Under the pieces are notes generated by a model. That model worked only from the letters and a program-made list of their open reading frames with translations, ran no database searches and had not been told where the DNA came from. From Saprospiraceae bacterium (GTDB lineage Bacteria; Bacteroidota; Bacteroidia; Chitinophagales; Saprospiraceae), in NCBI GenBank assembly GCA_013360405.1, contig JABWBR010000028.1, positions 1 to 64,000 on the forward strand: a stretch of DNA of 64,000 nt, written 5' to 3'. Shown one piece after another: positions 43,650 to 54,182 of this stretch (positions are counted from its first letter, which is position 1; every line of letters starts with the position of its first letter). Made by a program: the position numbers and the translations under genes.

Positions 43650-46600
43650 TTATGGTTTATTTAAAATAATTGCATCTACCGCCGCTGTTTTTACCAACTG
43701 GTTGAAAGCGGGTAGTTCTTCGTCTTTTATTTTGCGCCAGGCGGCTAATTGTATGTCAATAGCCTGGGTAAGTTCTTGTTTTACGGTGTACGATTGCGAA
43801 GTAGGCTTAAAATCGCCTATGCCGCTCAAACCGGCCACACCGCCCAATTTGTCGGTCAATTTGATCGGGAAGTTGAGCGGATCCTGCGAGCTCCGGTTTT
43901 TGGTTTGATACAAGGCTTCCTCTACCGCAGTCATGGCCTTGTCGATGTCTTTCGATTTGTCGACCAATCCTTTGTGTTGCTCGTTCGACTTTATCTTTTC
44001 CACCAGGGTGTTGATCTGCTTGCGCGTTTCCCTGATGTCAATGATGGCCTGGTGGGCTTCCGATACTTTGTTGTTGACTTCGGTAAGAAACTTGAATTGT
44101 TCCTGCAAATCAGCCAAACCGGAAGACGAACGCGGGTCTTTTACGATGTCAAATTCCTGCTCCTGGCTTTTACCGCCTATGCTGAGTTTTACCCGGTAAC
44201 GCCCCGGTACGGCTTTGGGGCCGGCGGTTTCTGCACCCCACAATACCATACCTTCAAAGGATTTTACATCGGGATAACGCATATTCCAAACGAATAGGTT
44301 GCCACCTTTTTTGAGCTCGGTGAGCTTGGTGGCGTCTTCTTTTGATTTGGTTGTAAAAGCTTTGACCAGGTCGCCGTCTTGCTCGAAAAATTCGAGTTTG
44401 ACTTCCACCGAGTCGACGGGTTTTTCTTTTAAATAAAAATTCACCATTACACCTCCCGGGTGGTTGATACCGGCATTTTTTATTCTTTTAGATTGAAATC
44501 CGCCCATTCGGTAGCTTGGAATGGGTTTGTAGAGGAAAAATTCGCTTTTAGCCATGCCTTCATCCAACTGATGCAGCGGCGTAATATCGTCCAGTATCCA
44601 TAAGCTCCGCCCTTGGGTTGCAGCGATCAGGTTGTCGTTTTTAACGGCCAGGTCGGTAATGGGCACTATAGGCAGGTTAAGTTGGAACGGACTCCAGTTT
44701 GCGCCGTTGTTGAACGAGATATACATCCCCGACTCTGTACCGGCGTATAACAATCCTTTGCGCTTGGGATCGGCGCGCAATATCCGGGTAAAATGCTCGG
44801 CAGGGATGCCGCTTGTGATCAGGTTCCAGCTTTTGCCGTAATCGGTGGTATGGTATAAATAGGGGGCGTAATCACCGAGTTTGTAACGTGTTCCTGCCAC
44901 AAAGGCGCCGCCCTTGGTAAACGGATCCGGTTCAATGCTGTTGATCATGGTCCATTGCGGCATACTTGCAGGGGTCACGTTTTCCCAGGTTTTCCCGCCG
45001 TCTTTGCTTACATGGATGAGTCCATCGTCGGAGCCTACCCATACCAGGTCTTTTTCATAGGGCGACTCGGCGCCGGCGAAAAGGGTGCAGTAGTACTCTA
45101 CGCTTGTGTTGTCTTTGGTAATGGGGCCTCCCGACGGGCCCAGTTTGGCAGGGTCGTTGCGCGTGAGGTCGGGGCTGAGGATTTCCCACGATTCGCCGCC
45201 GTTGTAGGTAACGTGTACATGGTTGGAAAGTGCGTATAGCTTTTGAGGGTTATTGGGCGAAAAGAAGATCGGGAAGTTCCACTGGAAACGGTATTTCATG
45301 CCTTCTGCACCGTAACCCATCGGGTTGTCGGGCCATACGTTGATGGCGCGTTCTTCTTGTGTACGGTGGTTCATTCTGATCAGGAAACCGCCGTAGCTGC
45401 CGCCGTATACTACGTCGTTGTCCAGCGGATCAACGGCGATATGGCCGCTTTCGCCACCTGCGGTGCTTTGCCAGTGGCGTTCGTTGATGCTGGCGTCGTC
45501 GCTGCGGTGCTGGATACGGATGGTTGAGTTGTCCTGCTGTGCGGCGTATATGCGATATGGAAAAGCGTTGTCTGTGGTGACGCGATAAAATTGAGCGGTT
45601 GGCTGGTTGTGGTAGGTGCTCCAGTTTTCGCCGGCGTCAAAAGTTATTTGCGCGCCGCCGTCGTCGCCGATGACCATACGTTGATTGTCTTCCGGGGCGA
45701 TCCAAAGGTCGTGATGGTCGCCGTGGGGGGCGTAGGCGCTCTTGAAAGTCCTGCCGCCATCGGTACTTTTGTGGTAACCTACATTCAATACGTATACAAT
45801 ATCTGCATCTTTAGTATCTGCATAAATGCGGGAATAATACCAGGCGCGCTGGCGCAGCGAGCGATCGTCGTTGAGTTTGCGCCAGGTATCGCCGCCGTCG
45901 TCGGAGCGGTATACGCCGCCGTTTTCGTTTTCTATGATTGCCCACACGCGGTTGGAGTTGAGCGGTGATACGGCTACGCCGGCAATACCCCAAATGCCCT
46001 GCGGCAATCCTTTATTGGCAGAGATGTTTTTCCAGGTGTCGCCGCCATCCGTGCTTTTCCAGAGTGCCGAGCCTTCACCGCCACTTTCCAGGCTGTAGGG
46101 GGTGCGCCGCACGCGCCAGGTGGTGGCATAAAGCACTCTTGAGTTGCCCGGGTCGATCAGCAGGTCGATGGCGCCCGCGTCTTTGTTGGCAAACAGGATC
46201 TTTTCCCAGGTTTTGCCGCCGTCTTTGCTGCGGTAAACACCTCGCTCATCGCTGGATTGAAACAAATCGCCCAATACTGCCGCATAGACGAGATCGGGGT
46301 TGCGCGGATGGATGCGAATGCGAGGGATATGCCTCGATTTGGGCAATCCCTTGAACGACCAGGTTTTGCCGGCGTCTTCCGATTTCCAGATGCCGTAGCC
46401 GTACGACACGTTGCCGCGTACTGTTTTTTCGCCGCCGCCGGCGTAAATGACGTTGTTGTCGTATTCACTGACGGCCACGGCGCCTATCGACCCGCCAAAA
46501 AAGCCGTCGCTGATATTTTGCCAGGTATTGCCTCCATCGCTGGTGCGCCACACGCCTCCTCCGGTACTGCCAAAGTAAAACAAGTTGGGTTTGCCGGGCA

Positions 46601-46811
46601 CTCCTGTGACGGCTGCGCTGCGCCCCCCCCGCCAGGGGCCGATATTGCGCCATTCCATCGAGTTATAAAGTGATTCGTCAAAGGCGGCTTTGGCCGCCGC
46701 AGCCGGCGTCGCAGCGCCTGACTTCGCCTTTCTTTTTTGCGCCAACAAAGGCGAAAGGCTCGTAATTAGTAAACAAATGAGTAGGGTAATCCCCAAAAAG
46801 CGTTTTTTCAT
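43650..46811 (-). CDS. Secreted VPS10/sortilin-like Asp-box propeller protein
   Basis: 1053 residues. The signal peptide is MKKRFLGITLLICLLITSLSPLLAQ. Residues 45-760 hold many Asp-box units (VWRTSDGGNTWQNIS, IWKSEDAGKTWSF, VYRSKDGGKTWEKIL, LWKSTDGGDTWKNIS), as in sortilin-type or BNR beta-propellers. The remaining 290 residues carry a beta-sandwich (PGGVMVNFYLKEKPVDSVEVKLEF) and then a helical region with TEVNNKVSEAHQAIIDIRETRKQ. Databases often call this family glycosyl hydrolase, but no catalytic residues can be confirmed here. It lacks a recognisable T9SS sorting domain. It is an abundant paralogous type in Bacteroidota with no known substrate. Confidence 0.85.
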   Translation of the reverse strand: MKKRFLGITLLICLLITSLSPLLAQKRKAKSGAATPAAAAKAAFDESLYNSMEWRNIGPWRGGRSAAVTGVPGKPNLFYFGSTGGGVWRTSDGGNTWQNISDGFFGGSIGAVAVSEYDNNVIYAGGGEKTVRGNVSYGYGIWKSEDAGKTWSFKGLPKSRHIPRIRIHPRNPDLVYAAVLGDLFQSSDERGVYRSKDGGKTWEKILFANKDAGAIDLLIDPGNSRVLYATTWRVRRTPYSLESGGEGSALWKSTDGGDTWKNISANKGLPQGIWGIAGVAVSPLNSNRVWAIIENENGGVYRSDDGGDTWRKLNDDRSLRQRAWYYSRIYADTKDADIVYVLNVGYHKSTDGGRTFKSAYAPHGDHHDLWIAPEDNQRMVIGDDGGAQITFDAGENWSTYHNQPTAQFYRVTTDNAFPYRIYAAQQDNSTIRIQHRSDDASINERHWQSTAGGESGHIAVDPLDNDVVYGGSYGGFLIRMNHRTQEERAINVWPDNPMGYGAEGMKYRFQWNFPIFFSPNNPQKLYALSNHVHVTYNGGESWEILSPDLTRNDPAKLGPSGGPITKDNTSVEYYCTLFAGAESPYEKDLVWVGSDDGLIHVSKDGGKTWENVTPASMPQWTMINSIEPDPFTKGGAFVAGTRYKLGDYAPYLYHTTDYGKSWNLITSGIPAEHFTRILRADPKRKGLLYAGTESGMYISFNNGANWSPFQLNLPIVPITDLAVKNDNLIAATQGRSLWILDDITPLHQLDEGMAKSEFFLYKPIPSYRMGGFQSKRIKNAGINHPGGVMVNFYLKEKPVDSVEVKLEFFEQDGDLVKAFTTKSKEDATKLTELKKGGNLFVWNMRYPDVKSFEGMVLWGAETAGPKAVPGRYRVKLSIGGKSQEQEFDIVKDPRSSSGLADLQEQFKFLTEVNNKVSEAHQAIIDIRETRKQINTLVEKIKSNEQHKGLVDKSKDIDKAMTAVEEALYQTKNRSSQDPLNFPIKLTDKLGGVAGLSGIGDFKPTSQSYTVKQELTQAIDIQLAAWRKIKDEELPAFNQLVKTAAVDAIILNKP

Positions 46812-46873
46812 AAGTCGGTGTTTTTATTGGAGGTTTAATATAAGGGGCATTTTTCTAATAAAAAAATACAAAC

Positions 46874-46907
46874 AAAAAAAGAGCCGACTCCACAGAGACG
46901 GCCCTCT
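46874..46907 (-). terminator. Intrinsic terminator after the leucine operon
   Basis: On the minus strand a GC-rich stem (46880-46907, with GCCG/CGGC and CTC/GAG pairings) is followed by a run of T (plus-strand A tract 46874-46880). It lies 100 nt downstream of the leuB stop and before the Asp-box protein gene. Confidence 0.6.
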
Positions 46908-46939
46908 CACTCATATCGTTTATACTTCGAACTTACTTG

Positions 46940-47016
46940 TTTAGCTGTTAGCGGTCAGCCGTTAGCAGTTAGGTCAGAGAAGCTGATAGCTAACTGCTAA
47001 TAGCTAACTGCTAAAT
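46940..47016. repeat. 7-nt phased repeat array, hairpin-forming, containing the leuB stop
   Basis: Eleven consecutive 7-nt words keep one phase from 46940 to 47016, including GTTAGCG, GTCAGCC, GTTAGCA, GTTAGGT, GCTGATA, GCTAACT (twice), GCTAATA and GCTAAAT. The left words are the reverse complement type of the right words: TTAGCAGTTAG at 46962-46972 pairs with 46990-47000 or equally with 47004-47014. The leuB stop codon (47011-47013) is inside the last word. Words of this type carry a stop codon on both strands. Confidence 0.92.
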
Positions 47017-48120
47017 AATCGTCGACGACCGCAAATTGATTTTTTCTTCTTTCAGAAAAATCGCATCGGGCTCCGTAATCAGATGTGCCAGCATATCGCC
47101 GATATGCGAGCAGCTATGTGCGATGGGCAGGCCGAGATCGGGCGTGCCGACGCCTTTTTCAAGCAAACGCCATACTGCCTGACGGATAGTCTCCGCTTCT
47201 TCTTTCCAACCGAAAAATTCGATCATCAACGCAGCTGAAAGTATGGCCGCAATGGGATTGGCAATGTCTTCACCGGCAGCTTGCGGATAAGAACCGTGAA
47301 TGGGCTCAAAAAGAGAAGTGTGCAGGCCGATGGACGCGGAAGGCAACATACCCAGCGAGCCCAGAATGACGCTGGCTTCGTCAGAAAGTATGTCGCCAAA
47401 CATATTTTCGGTGAGCAATACGTCGAAATGGGCCGGCCATTGGATGAGCTGCATGGCTGCATTGTCTACGTACATCCAATCAAGTTCTACTTCCGGATAG
47501 TCAGTAGCCATTTTGGTCACGGTATCGCGCCACAAGCGGGAGGTTTCCAGTACGTTGGCCTTGTCTACCAGGGTCACTCTTTTGCGGCGGGTCATGGCAT
47601 ACTCAAATGCCAGCTTGGCAATGCGTTCGATTTCGTATACCTGATACACGCAGTGATCGTAGGCGCCATCGGCAGTACGTCCTTTTTCTCCAAAGTAGAT
47701 ACCGCCCGTTAACTCGCGCAGTATCAGCATGTCTACCGATTTTACTTTATCTTCTTTGAGAGGAGATAAATGTAAAAGGGTAGGATAGGTTGTTACGGGT
47801 CGAAGGTTGGCAAACAAGCCCAGCGACTTGCGCAGGCGAAGCAGGCCCTGTTCGGGGCGCACCTTGGCGTTGGGGTCGTTGTCGTATCGCGGATGGCCTA
47901 TGGCGCCGAAAAGCACGGCGTCAGACTGGAGGCAGATATCTAAAGTGGCTTGCGGCAGCGGGTCGCCGGTTTTGTCTATAGCGACAGCGCCTACGTCGGC
48001 GAAGGTGTATTCAAACTGCCTTCCAAATCGCTCGCTAACGGCTTGCAATACTTTGATAGCCTGGTCAATGACTTCCGGGCCTATGCCATCGCCCGGCAAA
48101 ACGGCAATTTTCTTCTTCAT
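47011..48120 (-). CDS. leuB: 3-isopropylmalate dehydrogenase
   Basis: Oxidatively decarboxylates 3-isopropylmalate to 2-ketoisocaproate with NAD. 369 residues. [19 protein letters not shown] at the start, [21 protein letters not shown] with the substrate Args, the family signature [31 protein letters not shown], and [22 protein letters not shown] with the NAD-specific Asp/Ile region. Its start overlaps the leuD stop by 4 nt, so it is translationally coupled as the last gene of the operon. Its stop falls in the 7-nt array. Confidence 0.96.
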   Translation of the reverse strand: MKKKIAVLPGDGIGPEVIDQAIKVLQAVSERFGRQFEYTFADVGAVAIDKTGDPLPQATLDICLQSDAVLFGAIGHPRYDNDPNAKVRPEQGLLRLRKSLGLFANLRPVTTYPTLLHLSPLKEDKVKSVDMLILRELTGGIYFGEKGRTADGAYDHCVYQVYEIERIAKLAFEYAMTRRKRVTLVDKANVLETSRLWRDTVTKMATDYPEVELDWMYVDNAAMQLIQWPAHFDVLLTENMFGDILSDEASVILGSLGMLPSASIGLHTSLFEPIHGSYPQAAGEDIANPIAAILSAALMIEFFGWKEEAETIRQAVWRLLEKGVGTPDLGLPIAHSCSHIGDMLAHLITEPDAIFLKEEKINLRSSTII

Positions 48121-48731
48121 GGGAGTATAGTATTGGTGAAATAACGCTTTTGGCGTTGTTCAAAGTTTTCGATATCTGATTGAATGCTCAGCAGATAGTC
48201 GATGTCGTCGTACCCATTGATCATGCACATTTTGCGGAATGGATCGATGGGAAAAGAAGCCTGCGCACCACTAGGTATGATTGTTATGGTTTGTTGCTCC
48301 AGGTTTACCTCAAAAACAGCTTTTAGATCGGCTTCAATCGCCAGGAAGATATCGTGCAAAAAGCTTTCTTCGACCTGTACAGGCAATAGCCCATTGTTGA
48401 GGGCATTGCCTCTGAATATATCCGCAAAAAAGCTGGATACCACTACGCGTATGCCGTAGTCGTAGAGCGCCCATGCGGCGTGTTCCCGACTGGAACCGCA
48501 ACCGAAGTTTCTGCCTGCCACTAGTATTTGGCCGCCGTATTGCGGGTTGTTTAACACAAAAGCCGCTTTGGGGCTGCCGTCGGGATTATAACGCCAATCG
48601 CGGAACAGGTTTTCGCCAAAACCCTCGCGTGTGGTGGCTTTCAGAAAACGCGCCGGGATGATCTGGTCGGTATCCACATCTTCGATGGGCAGCGGGATGG
48701 CGCTGGAACGTATTTGGGTAAATTTTTCCAT
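48117..48731 (-). CDS. leuD: 3-isopropylmalate dehydratase small subunit
   Basis: With LeuC isomerises 2- to 3-isopropylmalate. 204 residues, as in E. coli. Visible family marks: [68 protein letters not shown]. It lies 9 nt after leuC and overlaps leuB by 4 nt. Confidence 0.96.
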   Translation of the reverse strand: MEKFTQIRSSAIPLPIEDVDTDQIIPARFLKATTREGFGENLFRDWRYNPDGSPKAAFVLNNPQYGGQILVAGRNFGCGSSREHAAWALYDYGIRVVVSSFFADIFRGNALNNGLLPVQVEESFLHDIFLAIEADLKAVFEVNLEQQTITIIPSGAQASFPIDPFRKMCMINGYDDIDYLLSIQSDIENFEQRQKRYFTNTILP

Positions 48732-48740
48732 CGGGCTTTG

Positions 48741-50129
48741 TTAGTTTAATAAGGTTCTTACATCTACGATTTTTCCTGCGATAGCCGAGGCGGCAGCCAT
48801 CAGCGGACTGGCTAATATGGTGCGGGCGCCGGGACCCTGGCGGCCTTCAAAATTGCGGTTGGAGGTAGAAATGCAATAAGCGCCTTCGGGCACTTTGTCT
48901 TCGTTCATCCCCAGGCAGGCCGAGCAGCCCGGTTCGCGAAAATCAAAGCCGGCATCCAGGAAGATGCGGTCGAGACCCTCTGCTTTAGCTTGCGCTTCTA
49001 CTTGTTTGCTACCCGGCACGATCCATGCGTTGACATGACCGGCTTTTTGTTTTCCTTTTACAAATTGGGCTACCAGGCGCAAGTCTTCTATTCTTGAGTT
49101 CGTGCAACTACCTATAAATACGTAATCTACCGCTTTGCCGAGCAGTTGTTCGCCGGCTTGAAAACCCATATATTCCAGCGACTTCCCAAAAGAAGCGGTT
49201 TGTCCGGCAGCGGTAGGGATATGCTCGTTGATTTTAATGCCCATACCCGGATTGGTGCCGTAGGTCACCATGGGGGCAATATCGGCGGCGTCAAAATGGT
49301 GTTCGACGTCAAATTCAGCGCCGGGATCGGAGTACAAAGTGCGCCAATAGGCAGCGGCGGCTTCAAAAGCTTCGCCCTGGGGTGCAAAAGTCCGGTTTTT
49401 CAGGTAGCTGACGGTTGTTTCGTCGGGGGCGATAAGTCCGCCGCGTGCGCCCATTTCAATACTCATATTGCAAATGGTCATTCGCCCTTCCATCGACAAG
49501 CTGCGGATAGCTTCGCCGGCGTATTCCACAAAATACCCCGTGCCGCCGGCAGCCGTGAGTTTGGCGATGATGTACAAGATGATGTCTTTTGCCAATACGC
49601 CTGGCTGCAATTGACCGTCAACGGTGATGCGCATGCGCTTGGGGCGTCGCTGTAGCAGGCATTGCGTGGCCAATACCTGCTCTACCTGGCTGGTGCCGAT
49701 GCCGAAGGCTATGCAGCCGAAAGCGCCGTGGGTAGAGGTATGGCTGTCGCCGCACACCATGGTCATGCCGGGTTGGGTAAGCCCTAATTCGGGACCGATC
49801 ACGTGTACGATGCCTTGATAGGGGTGGCCCAGGCCGTAGAGTTCAAGGCCGAAATCCTGGCAATTTTCCACCAGTTTATCCACCTGGAACCTCGAGAGTT
49901 CTTCCTTGATGGGAAGGTGTTGGTTTTTGGTAGGCACATTATGGTCGGCGGTAGCCACGGTTTGCTGGGGCCGGAAAACGCCTAATCCGCGTTTGCGCAG
50001 CCCGTCGAAAGCCTGTGGGCTGGTAACTTCGTGAATAAAATGGCGGTCAATATACAGTACATCCAATCCGCCGTCGGCTTGTTTGATCACGTGGGCATCC
50101 CAGATCTTGTCGAAGAGGGTTTTATTCAT
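48741..50129 (-). CDS. leuC: 3-isopropylmalate dehydratase large subunit
   Basis: Aconitase-type [4Fe-4S] enzyme, partner of LeuD. 462 residues from ATG 50129 ([15 protein letters not shown]); the frame begins six codons earlier. Iron-sulfur Cys ligands are in [13 protein letters not shown] and in [46 protein letters not shown] is the aconitase signature. It sits 31 nt after leuA. Confidence 0.96.
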   Translation of the reverse strand: MNKTLFDKIWDAHVIKQADGGLDVLYIDRHFIHEVTSPQAFDGLRKRGLGVFRPQQTVATADHNVPTKNQHLPIKEELSRFQVDKLVENCQDFGLELYGLGHPYQGIVHVIGPELGLTQPGMTMVCGDSHTSTHGAFGCIAFGIGTSQVEQVLATQCLLQRRPKRMRITVDGQLQPGVLAKDIILYIIAKLTAAGGTGYFVEYAGEAIRSLSMEGRMTICNMSIEMGARGGLIAPDETTVSYLKNRTFAPQGEAFEAAAAYWRTLYSDPGAEFDVEHHFDAADIAPMVTYGTNPGMGIKINEHIPTAAGQTASFGKSLEYMGFQAGEQLLGKAVDYVFIGSCTNSRIEDLRLVAQFVKGKQKAGHVNAWIVPGSKQVEAQAKAEGLDRIFLDAGFDFREPGCSACLGMNEDKVPEGAYCISTSNRNFEGRQGPGARTILASPLMAAASAIAGKIVDVRTLLN

Positions 50130-50160
50130 ATTCAGCTCAGCTTGCATGGGTTGTTGATAA

Positions 50161-51324
50161 TCAAACAGTAGCGGGTACTTCTATCGAAATGATTTGCAAC
50201 AAATCTTCGTCGTTGACCTCTTTTTTACTATCGGCTACACTGAGAAAGCGGGTATACACCCTGTCTAATTCTTCTTTACTGAGGTTGTGGCCTATATTTT
50301 TTGCCCGGTAGGCAATAGCGGCCCGGCCGCTGCGTGCAGTGAGCACTATTTTAGAATGGTCGACACCTACTTCGAGCGGGTCGATGATTTCGTAAGTTTC
50401 GCGTTTTTTGATCACGCCATCCTGGTGAATGCCGGAGGAATGCGCAAAGGCATTGGCGCCCACGATAGCCTTGTTGGGTTGTACCGGCATGCCCATACGC
50501 TCGGATACCAATTGGCTGATGGGGTTGAGCAGGCGGGTGTTGATGCCGGTCTCAAAGCCCAGGTGGGCGTGCTGGCGCAGTATCATCACCACTTCTTCAA
50601 GCGAGGTATTGCCGGCTCGTTCTCCGATTCCGTTGATAGTGCATTCTACCTGGCGGGCGCCGTGTTGAAGTCCGGCGATAGAGTTTGCGGTGGCTAATCC
50701 CAGGTCGTTGTGGCAATGGGTAGACAAAATGGCCTTGTCTATGCCCTTTACGTTTTCTTTCAGGTAGCGGATCTTGGCGCCGTATTCTTCCGGAAGGCAA
50801 TAACCGGTGGTGTCGGGTATGTTGAGCACGGTAGCGCCTGCTTTTATCGCCGCTTCGATCACCCGGGCCAGAAACGCATTATCGGCGCGACCGGCGTCTT
50901 CGGCGTAAAATTCTATGTCGTGCACGAAGCGCTTGGCGAATTTCACCGCGCCGACAGCCCGTTCGATGATCTCCGAGGGCGAACAGCGCAGCTTGTAGCG
51001 AATATGCATTTCGGAAACGCCGATGCCCGTATGAATGCGAGGGTTTTTGGCGTGTTGCAATGCCCTTGCGGCAACTTCTATATCGTTTTCCACTGCCCTC
51101 GACAAACCGCAGACTACGGCGTGTTTGACGGCTTTGCTTACTGCTTCTACGGAGGCGAAATCGCCTGGGCTCGACACCGGAAAGCCGGCTTCGATTACAT
51201 CTACACCCAACTCCTCCAGGGCCCGGGCAATTTCAATTTTTTGTGCGGTGTTTAATTTGCAGCCGGGTACTTGCTCACCATCGCGCAGCGTGGTGTCAAA
51301 AATAAATACTCGAGGGTTCGACAT
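50161..51324 (-). CDS. leuA: 2-isopropylmalate synthase, short form
   Basis: Condenses acetyl-CoA with 2-ketoisovalerate, the committed leucine step. 387 residues from ATG 51324 ([22 protein letters not shown]). The longer frame to 51408 is rejected because the promoter element lies inside it. The catalytic TIM barrel is complete: [64 protein letters not shown]. The protein ends after the linker segment ([22 protein letters not shown]). It therefore lacks the C-terminal domain through which leucine inhibits longer LeuA enzymes. Feedback control may differ, which is inference. First gene of leuA-leuC-leuD-leuB. Confidence 0.93.
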   Translation of the reverse strand: MSNPRVFIFDTTLRDGEQVPGCKLNTAQKIEIARALEELGVDVIEAGFPVSSPGDFASVEAVSKAVKHAVVCGLSRAVENDIEVAARALQHAKNPRIHTGIGVSEMHIRYKLRCSPSEIIERAVGAVKFAKRFVHDIEFYAEDAGRADNAFLARVIEAAIKAGATVLNIPDTTGYCLPEEYGAKIRYLKENVKGIDKAILSTHCHNDLGLATANSIAGLQHGARQVECTINGIGERAGNTSLEEVVMILRQHAHLGFETGINTRLLNPISQLVSERMGMPVQPNKAIVGANAFAHSSGIHQDGVIKKRETYEIIDPLEVGVDHSKIVLTARSGRAAIAYRAKNIGHNLSKEELDRVYTRFLSVADSKKEVNDEDLLQIISIEVPATV

Positions 51325-51371
51325 AACAACTACTGTGTTTAATCTGTAGAAAAAAGTAAGTTTGTGAGGGC

Positions 51372-51379
51372 CAAAGTTA
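51372..51379 (-). promoter_or_regulatory. Bacteroidota -7 element for the leucine operon
   Basis: TAACTTTG on the minus strand, 47 nt upstream of the leuA ATG. The intervening leader is short, and I see no leucine-rich leader peptide. Confidence 0.55.
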
Positions 51380-51492
51380 TTTCGTTTGGCAAACCGGCAA
51401 GGCATCAAAAAATTGTATTAATCCAAACCTGAAACACTTTAATGTTGATTCAATTTAATGATTGTCAATTTTTTATACTACTTTAAATTACA

Positions 51493-53055
51493 ATGCCAAA
51501 ACAACGCACAGATGATTTAATGCAGCTCATCGAGTCGATGACGCGCTCGGAAAAACGCCATTTCCGCTTGTTCGTGGGTCGCAATCAGGCATCTGAGGAC
51601 ATGCTTTTTATGCAGTTGTTCGATTTTCTTGAACGATATAAGACGTATGACGAAGCGGAACTTTTGAAAAGACTGCCCGATATTAAAAAAGCGCAGCTGT
51701 CTAATCTAAAGGCGCATTTATACAAACAAATGCTCATCAGCCTGCGATTGCTTAATAAAAGCGGCAACGACGATATCCAGATCAGGGAAATGATTGATTA
51801 TGCCCGCATTTTGTATAATAAAGGATTATACCGCCAAAGCCTGGATATTCTCGACAAGGCCAAATCTAAGGCCATGGAAACCCGCCATTATACCCTGGCT
51901 CTTGAAGTGGTTGAATTTGAAAAGTTAATCGAGGGCCAATACATTACGCGTAGCATTGCCGGTAGGGCAGAACAACTCACTTCACAAGCTATCGAACTCA
52001 ATACACTTGTGGCTAGCACACACGCATTTACCAACCTCTCTCTTCAGCTATACGGGCTTTATCTCAAGGTTGGCTACGTGCGGAATAAAAAGGATTATTT
52101 TTATGTAAAAGAATTTTTCCAGGCGAGGATGCCCAAATTGAGTTACGATAAACTCGACCTTTGGGGCAAGGTATATTTTTGCCAGGCGCACGTTTGGTAT
52201 TACCACATGACCCAGGAATTCGCATTTTGCTACCGATATGCCCAAAAATGGGTGGATTTGTTCCACGAGTCGCCCGACCTGATCCGGGTAAACCCTCCAC
52301 TGTATCTCAAAGGTTTGCACAATCTGCTCAGTGCGTTATTTAACACCTTGTATTACAAGCGATTTGTGGAAGTGTTGGATGAATTGCTGGATTTTACTAA
52401 GCAATTTGATTTGGGTGAAGATAAAAATATCGCGGGTCTGTTTCAGCTCTATAAATTCATACATAGCATCAAAAAGCACTATCTCGAAGGCACTTTTTCT
52501 GAGGGGCTTGCACTGGTACCCGAGCTGGACTCGCTCATTCAACACGATGAATACAACTGGGATAACCATAGGATTATGGTGTTTTATTACCGGATAGCCT
52601 GTTTGTATTTTGGAAGCGGCGACAACAGCAATGCGATCCATTATCTCAATCTGATCATCAATCAGAAAAACCCGGACTACCGGGAGGATATCCAGGGTTT
52701 TTCTCGTATTCTCAGCCTGATCGCCCATTTTGAGTTGGGCAATGCGCAACTGCTGGAATACCAGGTCAAATCAGTATTCCGGTTTTTATTAAAAAAAGAA
52801 GACCTCAACGAAGTTCAAAAAGAGATTTTCCGCTTTTTGCGCAAAATTCCGCGTATGCGAGCCAACGAATTGAGGGGGGAATTTATCCGCCTGCGCGATA
52901 AACTCAGAAAATTGGAGAGCGACCCCTTCGAGCGGCGCCCGTTTCTTTACCTCGATATCATATCCTGGCTGGATAGCAAAATCGAAGGTATAAGCGTGCA
53001 GGATGTCATTCGGCAGAAATTCCTGGAGCGCCAGGCAGCTTCGGGCCGGGATTGA
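51493..53055 (+). CDS. Helical, TPR-like protein of unknown function
   Basis: 520 residues without signal peptide or membrane helix. The N-terminal 80 residues are charged (LIESMTRSEKRHFRLFVGR, LKRLPDIKKAQLSNLKAHLYKQML). The rest is a succession of helix pairs with TPR-like spacing (YARILYNKGLYRQSLDILDKAK, IACLYFGSGDNSNAIHYLNLII). The C-terminus is rich in aromatic and basic residues (RRPFLYLDIISWLDSKIEG). I recall similar unannotated proteins in Bacteroidota but cannot name a function. Its stop is 1 nt from the convergent ychF stop. Confidence 0.8.
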   Translation: MPKQRTDDLMQLIESMTRSEKRHFRLFVGRNQASEDMLFMQLFDFLERYKTYDEAELLKRLPDIKKAQLSNLKAHLYKQMLISLRLLNKSGNDDIQIREMIDYARILYNKGLYRQSLDILDKAKSKAMETRHYTLALEVVEFEKLIEGQYITRSIAGRAEQLTSQAIELNTLVASTHAFTNLSLQLYGLYLKVGYVRNKKDYFYVKEFFQARMPKLSYDKLDLWGKVYFCQAHVWYYHMTQEFAFCYRYAQKWVDLFHESPDLIRVNPPLYLKGLHNLLSALFNTLYYKRFVEVLDELLDFTKQFDLGEDKNIAGLFQLYKFIHSIKKHYLEGTFSEGLALVPELDSLIQHDEYNWDNHRIMVFYYRIACLYFGSGDNSNAIHYLNLIINQKNPDYREDIQGFSRILSLIAHFELGNAQLLEYQVKSVFRFLLKKEDLNEVQKEIFRFLRKIPRMRANELRGEFIRLRDKLRKLESDPFERRPFLYLDIISWLDSKIEGISVQDVIRQKFLERQAASGRD

Positions 53056-53056
53056 C

Positions 53057-54154
53057 TTATACGTTGAAGCGGAAGTGCATCACATCTCCGTCGCCTACCA
53101 CATATTCTTTACCTTCCACGTTCATTTTGCCCGCTTCTTTTACCGCATGTTCAGAGCCATACTGTACGAATACGTCGTATTTGATGACTTCTGCGCGGAT
53201 AAAGCCGCGTTCGAAATCGGTATGGATCACGCCGGCAGCCTGTGGAGCCTTCATGCCGCGGTGGATCGTCCAGGCGCGCACTTCTTTTTCACCGGCGGTG
53301 AAATACGTGATCAGGTTGAGCAAATGATAGCAGGCTTTGATCAAGCGGTTGACGCCGGGTTCGTGCAAGCCCATCGTTTCGAGGAATTCCAGGCGTTCTT
53401 CCCGGGTTTCCAGTTGTGCGATTTCGGCTTCGATTTCTGCGCTGATCAGGATTACTTCCGCATTTTCGGGGGCTACCAATTGTGCAAAAGCCTCCGTATG
53501 TTTATTGCCTGTGAGTACCGAATTTTCATCTACGTTGCACACATACAAAATAGGTTTGGCAGTGAGCAGGAACATCGTCTCCACGAGTTGCTTGCCTTCC
53601 TCATCGAGGTCTGCTGAGCGGGCAGGCTGGCCGCTTTCGAGGTGGCGGAGTATTTTTTCTGCATTTTCAACCGCGCGGATGGCTTCTTTTTCGGCGCTTT
53701 TGGCCTGGCGGCGCAGGTTGTCGAGGCGCTTTTCCACTGTTTCCATGTCCTTGAAGATCAGCTCCGTATCGATAATCTCTTTATCGCGTACGGGGTTTAC
53801 GCTGCCGTCCACGTGCACCACATTATCGTCGTCGAAGCAGCGTACCACGTGAACGATGGCGTCTACCTCGCGGATATTGGCTAAAAACTGGTTACCGAGG
53901 CCTTCGCCTTTGCTGGCGCCTTTGATGAGGCCGGCGATATCGAGAATTTCCACTGTTGTGGGGATTACCTTCTGGGGGTTCACCAGCGAAGCCAGTTTGT
54001 CGAGGCGCTCGTCGGGAACGGTGATCATCCCCACGTTGGGGTCTTTGGTAGCAAACGGATAATTGGCCGCCAGGGCTTTTGCCGAGGTGAGCGCGTTAAA
54101 AAGCGTTGATTTTCCTACATTTGGCAGTCCTACAATACCACACTTCAAACCCAT
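53057..54154 (-). CDS. ychF: Obg-family ATPase YchF
   Basis: 365 residues, the usual size. G1 is GIVGLPNVGKSTLFNAL, G3 is DIAGLIKGASKGEGLGNQF. The specificity loop reads NVDE (CNVDENSVL) instead of NKxD, the change that makes YchF prefer ATP to GTP. A coiled coil follows at about 130-200, and a TGS domain closes the protein (LITYFTAGEKEVRAWTIHRG, AAGVIHTDFERGFIRAEV). YchF binds ribosomes and affects stress responses. The N-terminus is the normal MGLKCGIVGLPNVGK. Confidence 0.97.
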   Translation of the reverse strand: MGLKCGIVGLPNVGKSTLFNALTSAKALAANYPFATKDPNVGMITVPDERLDKLASLVNPQKVIPTTVEILDIAGLIKGASKGEGLGNQFLANIREVDAIVHVVRCFDDDNVVHVDGSVNPVRDKEIIDTELIFKDMETVEKRLDNLRRQAKSAEKEAIRAVENAEKILRHLESGQPARSADLDEEGKQLVETMFLLTAKPILYVCNVDENSVLTGNKHTEAFAQLVAPENAEVILISAEIEAEIAQLETREERLEFLETMGLHEPGVNRLIKACYHLLNLITYFTAGEKEVRAWTIHRGMKAPQAAGVIHTDFERGFIRAEVIKYDVFVQYGSEHAVKEAGKMNVEGKEYVVGDGDVMHFRFNV

Positions 54155-54182
54155 GTCCTTGTTTTGTGTTTTTAAAGAGGCG

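Noticed and set aside
49146-49655. A 169-residue plus-strand open frame opposite leuC
   Set aside because: It is antisense to conserved catalytic segments of LeuC, with no promoter or recognisable domain.
53003-53617. A 204-residue plus-strand open frame opposite ychF
   Set aside because: It is antisense to a well-conserved gene in the frame that mirrors codon bias, and it resembles no family.
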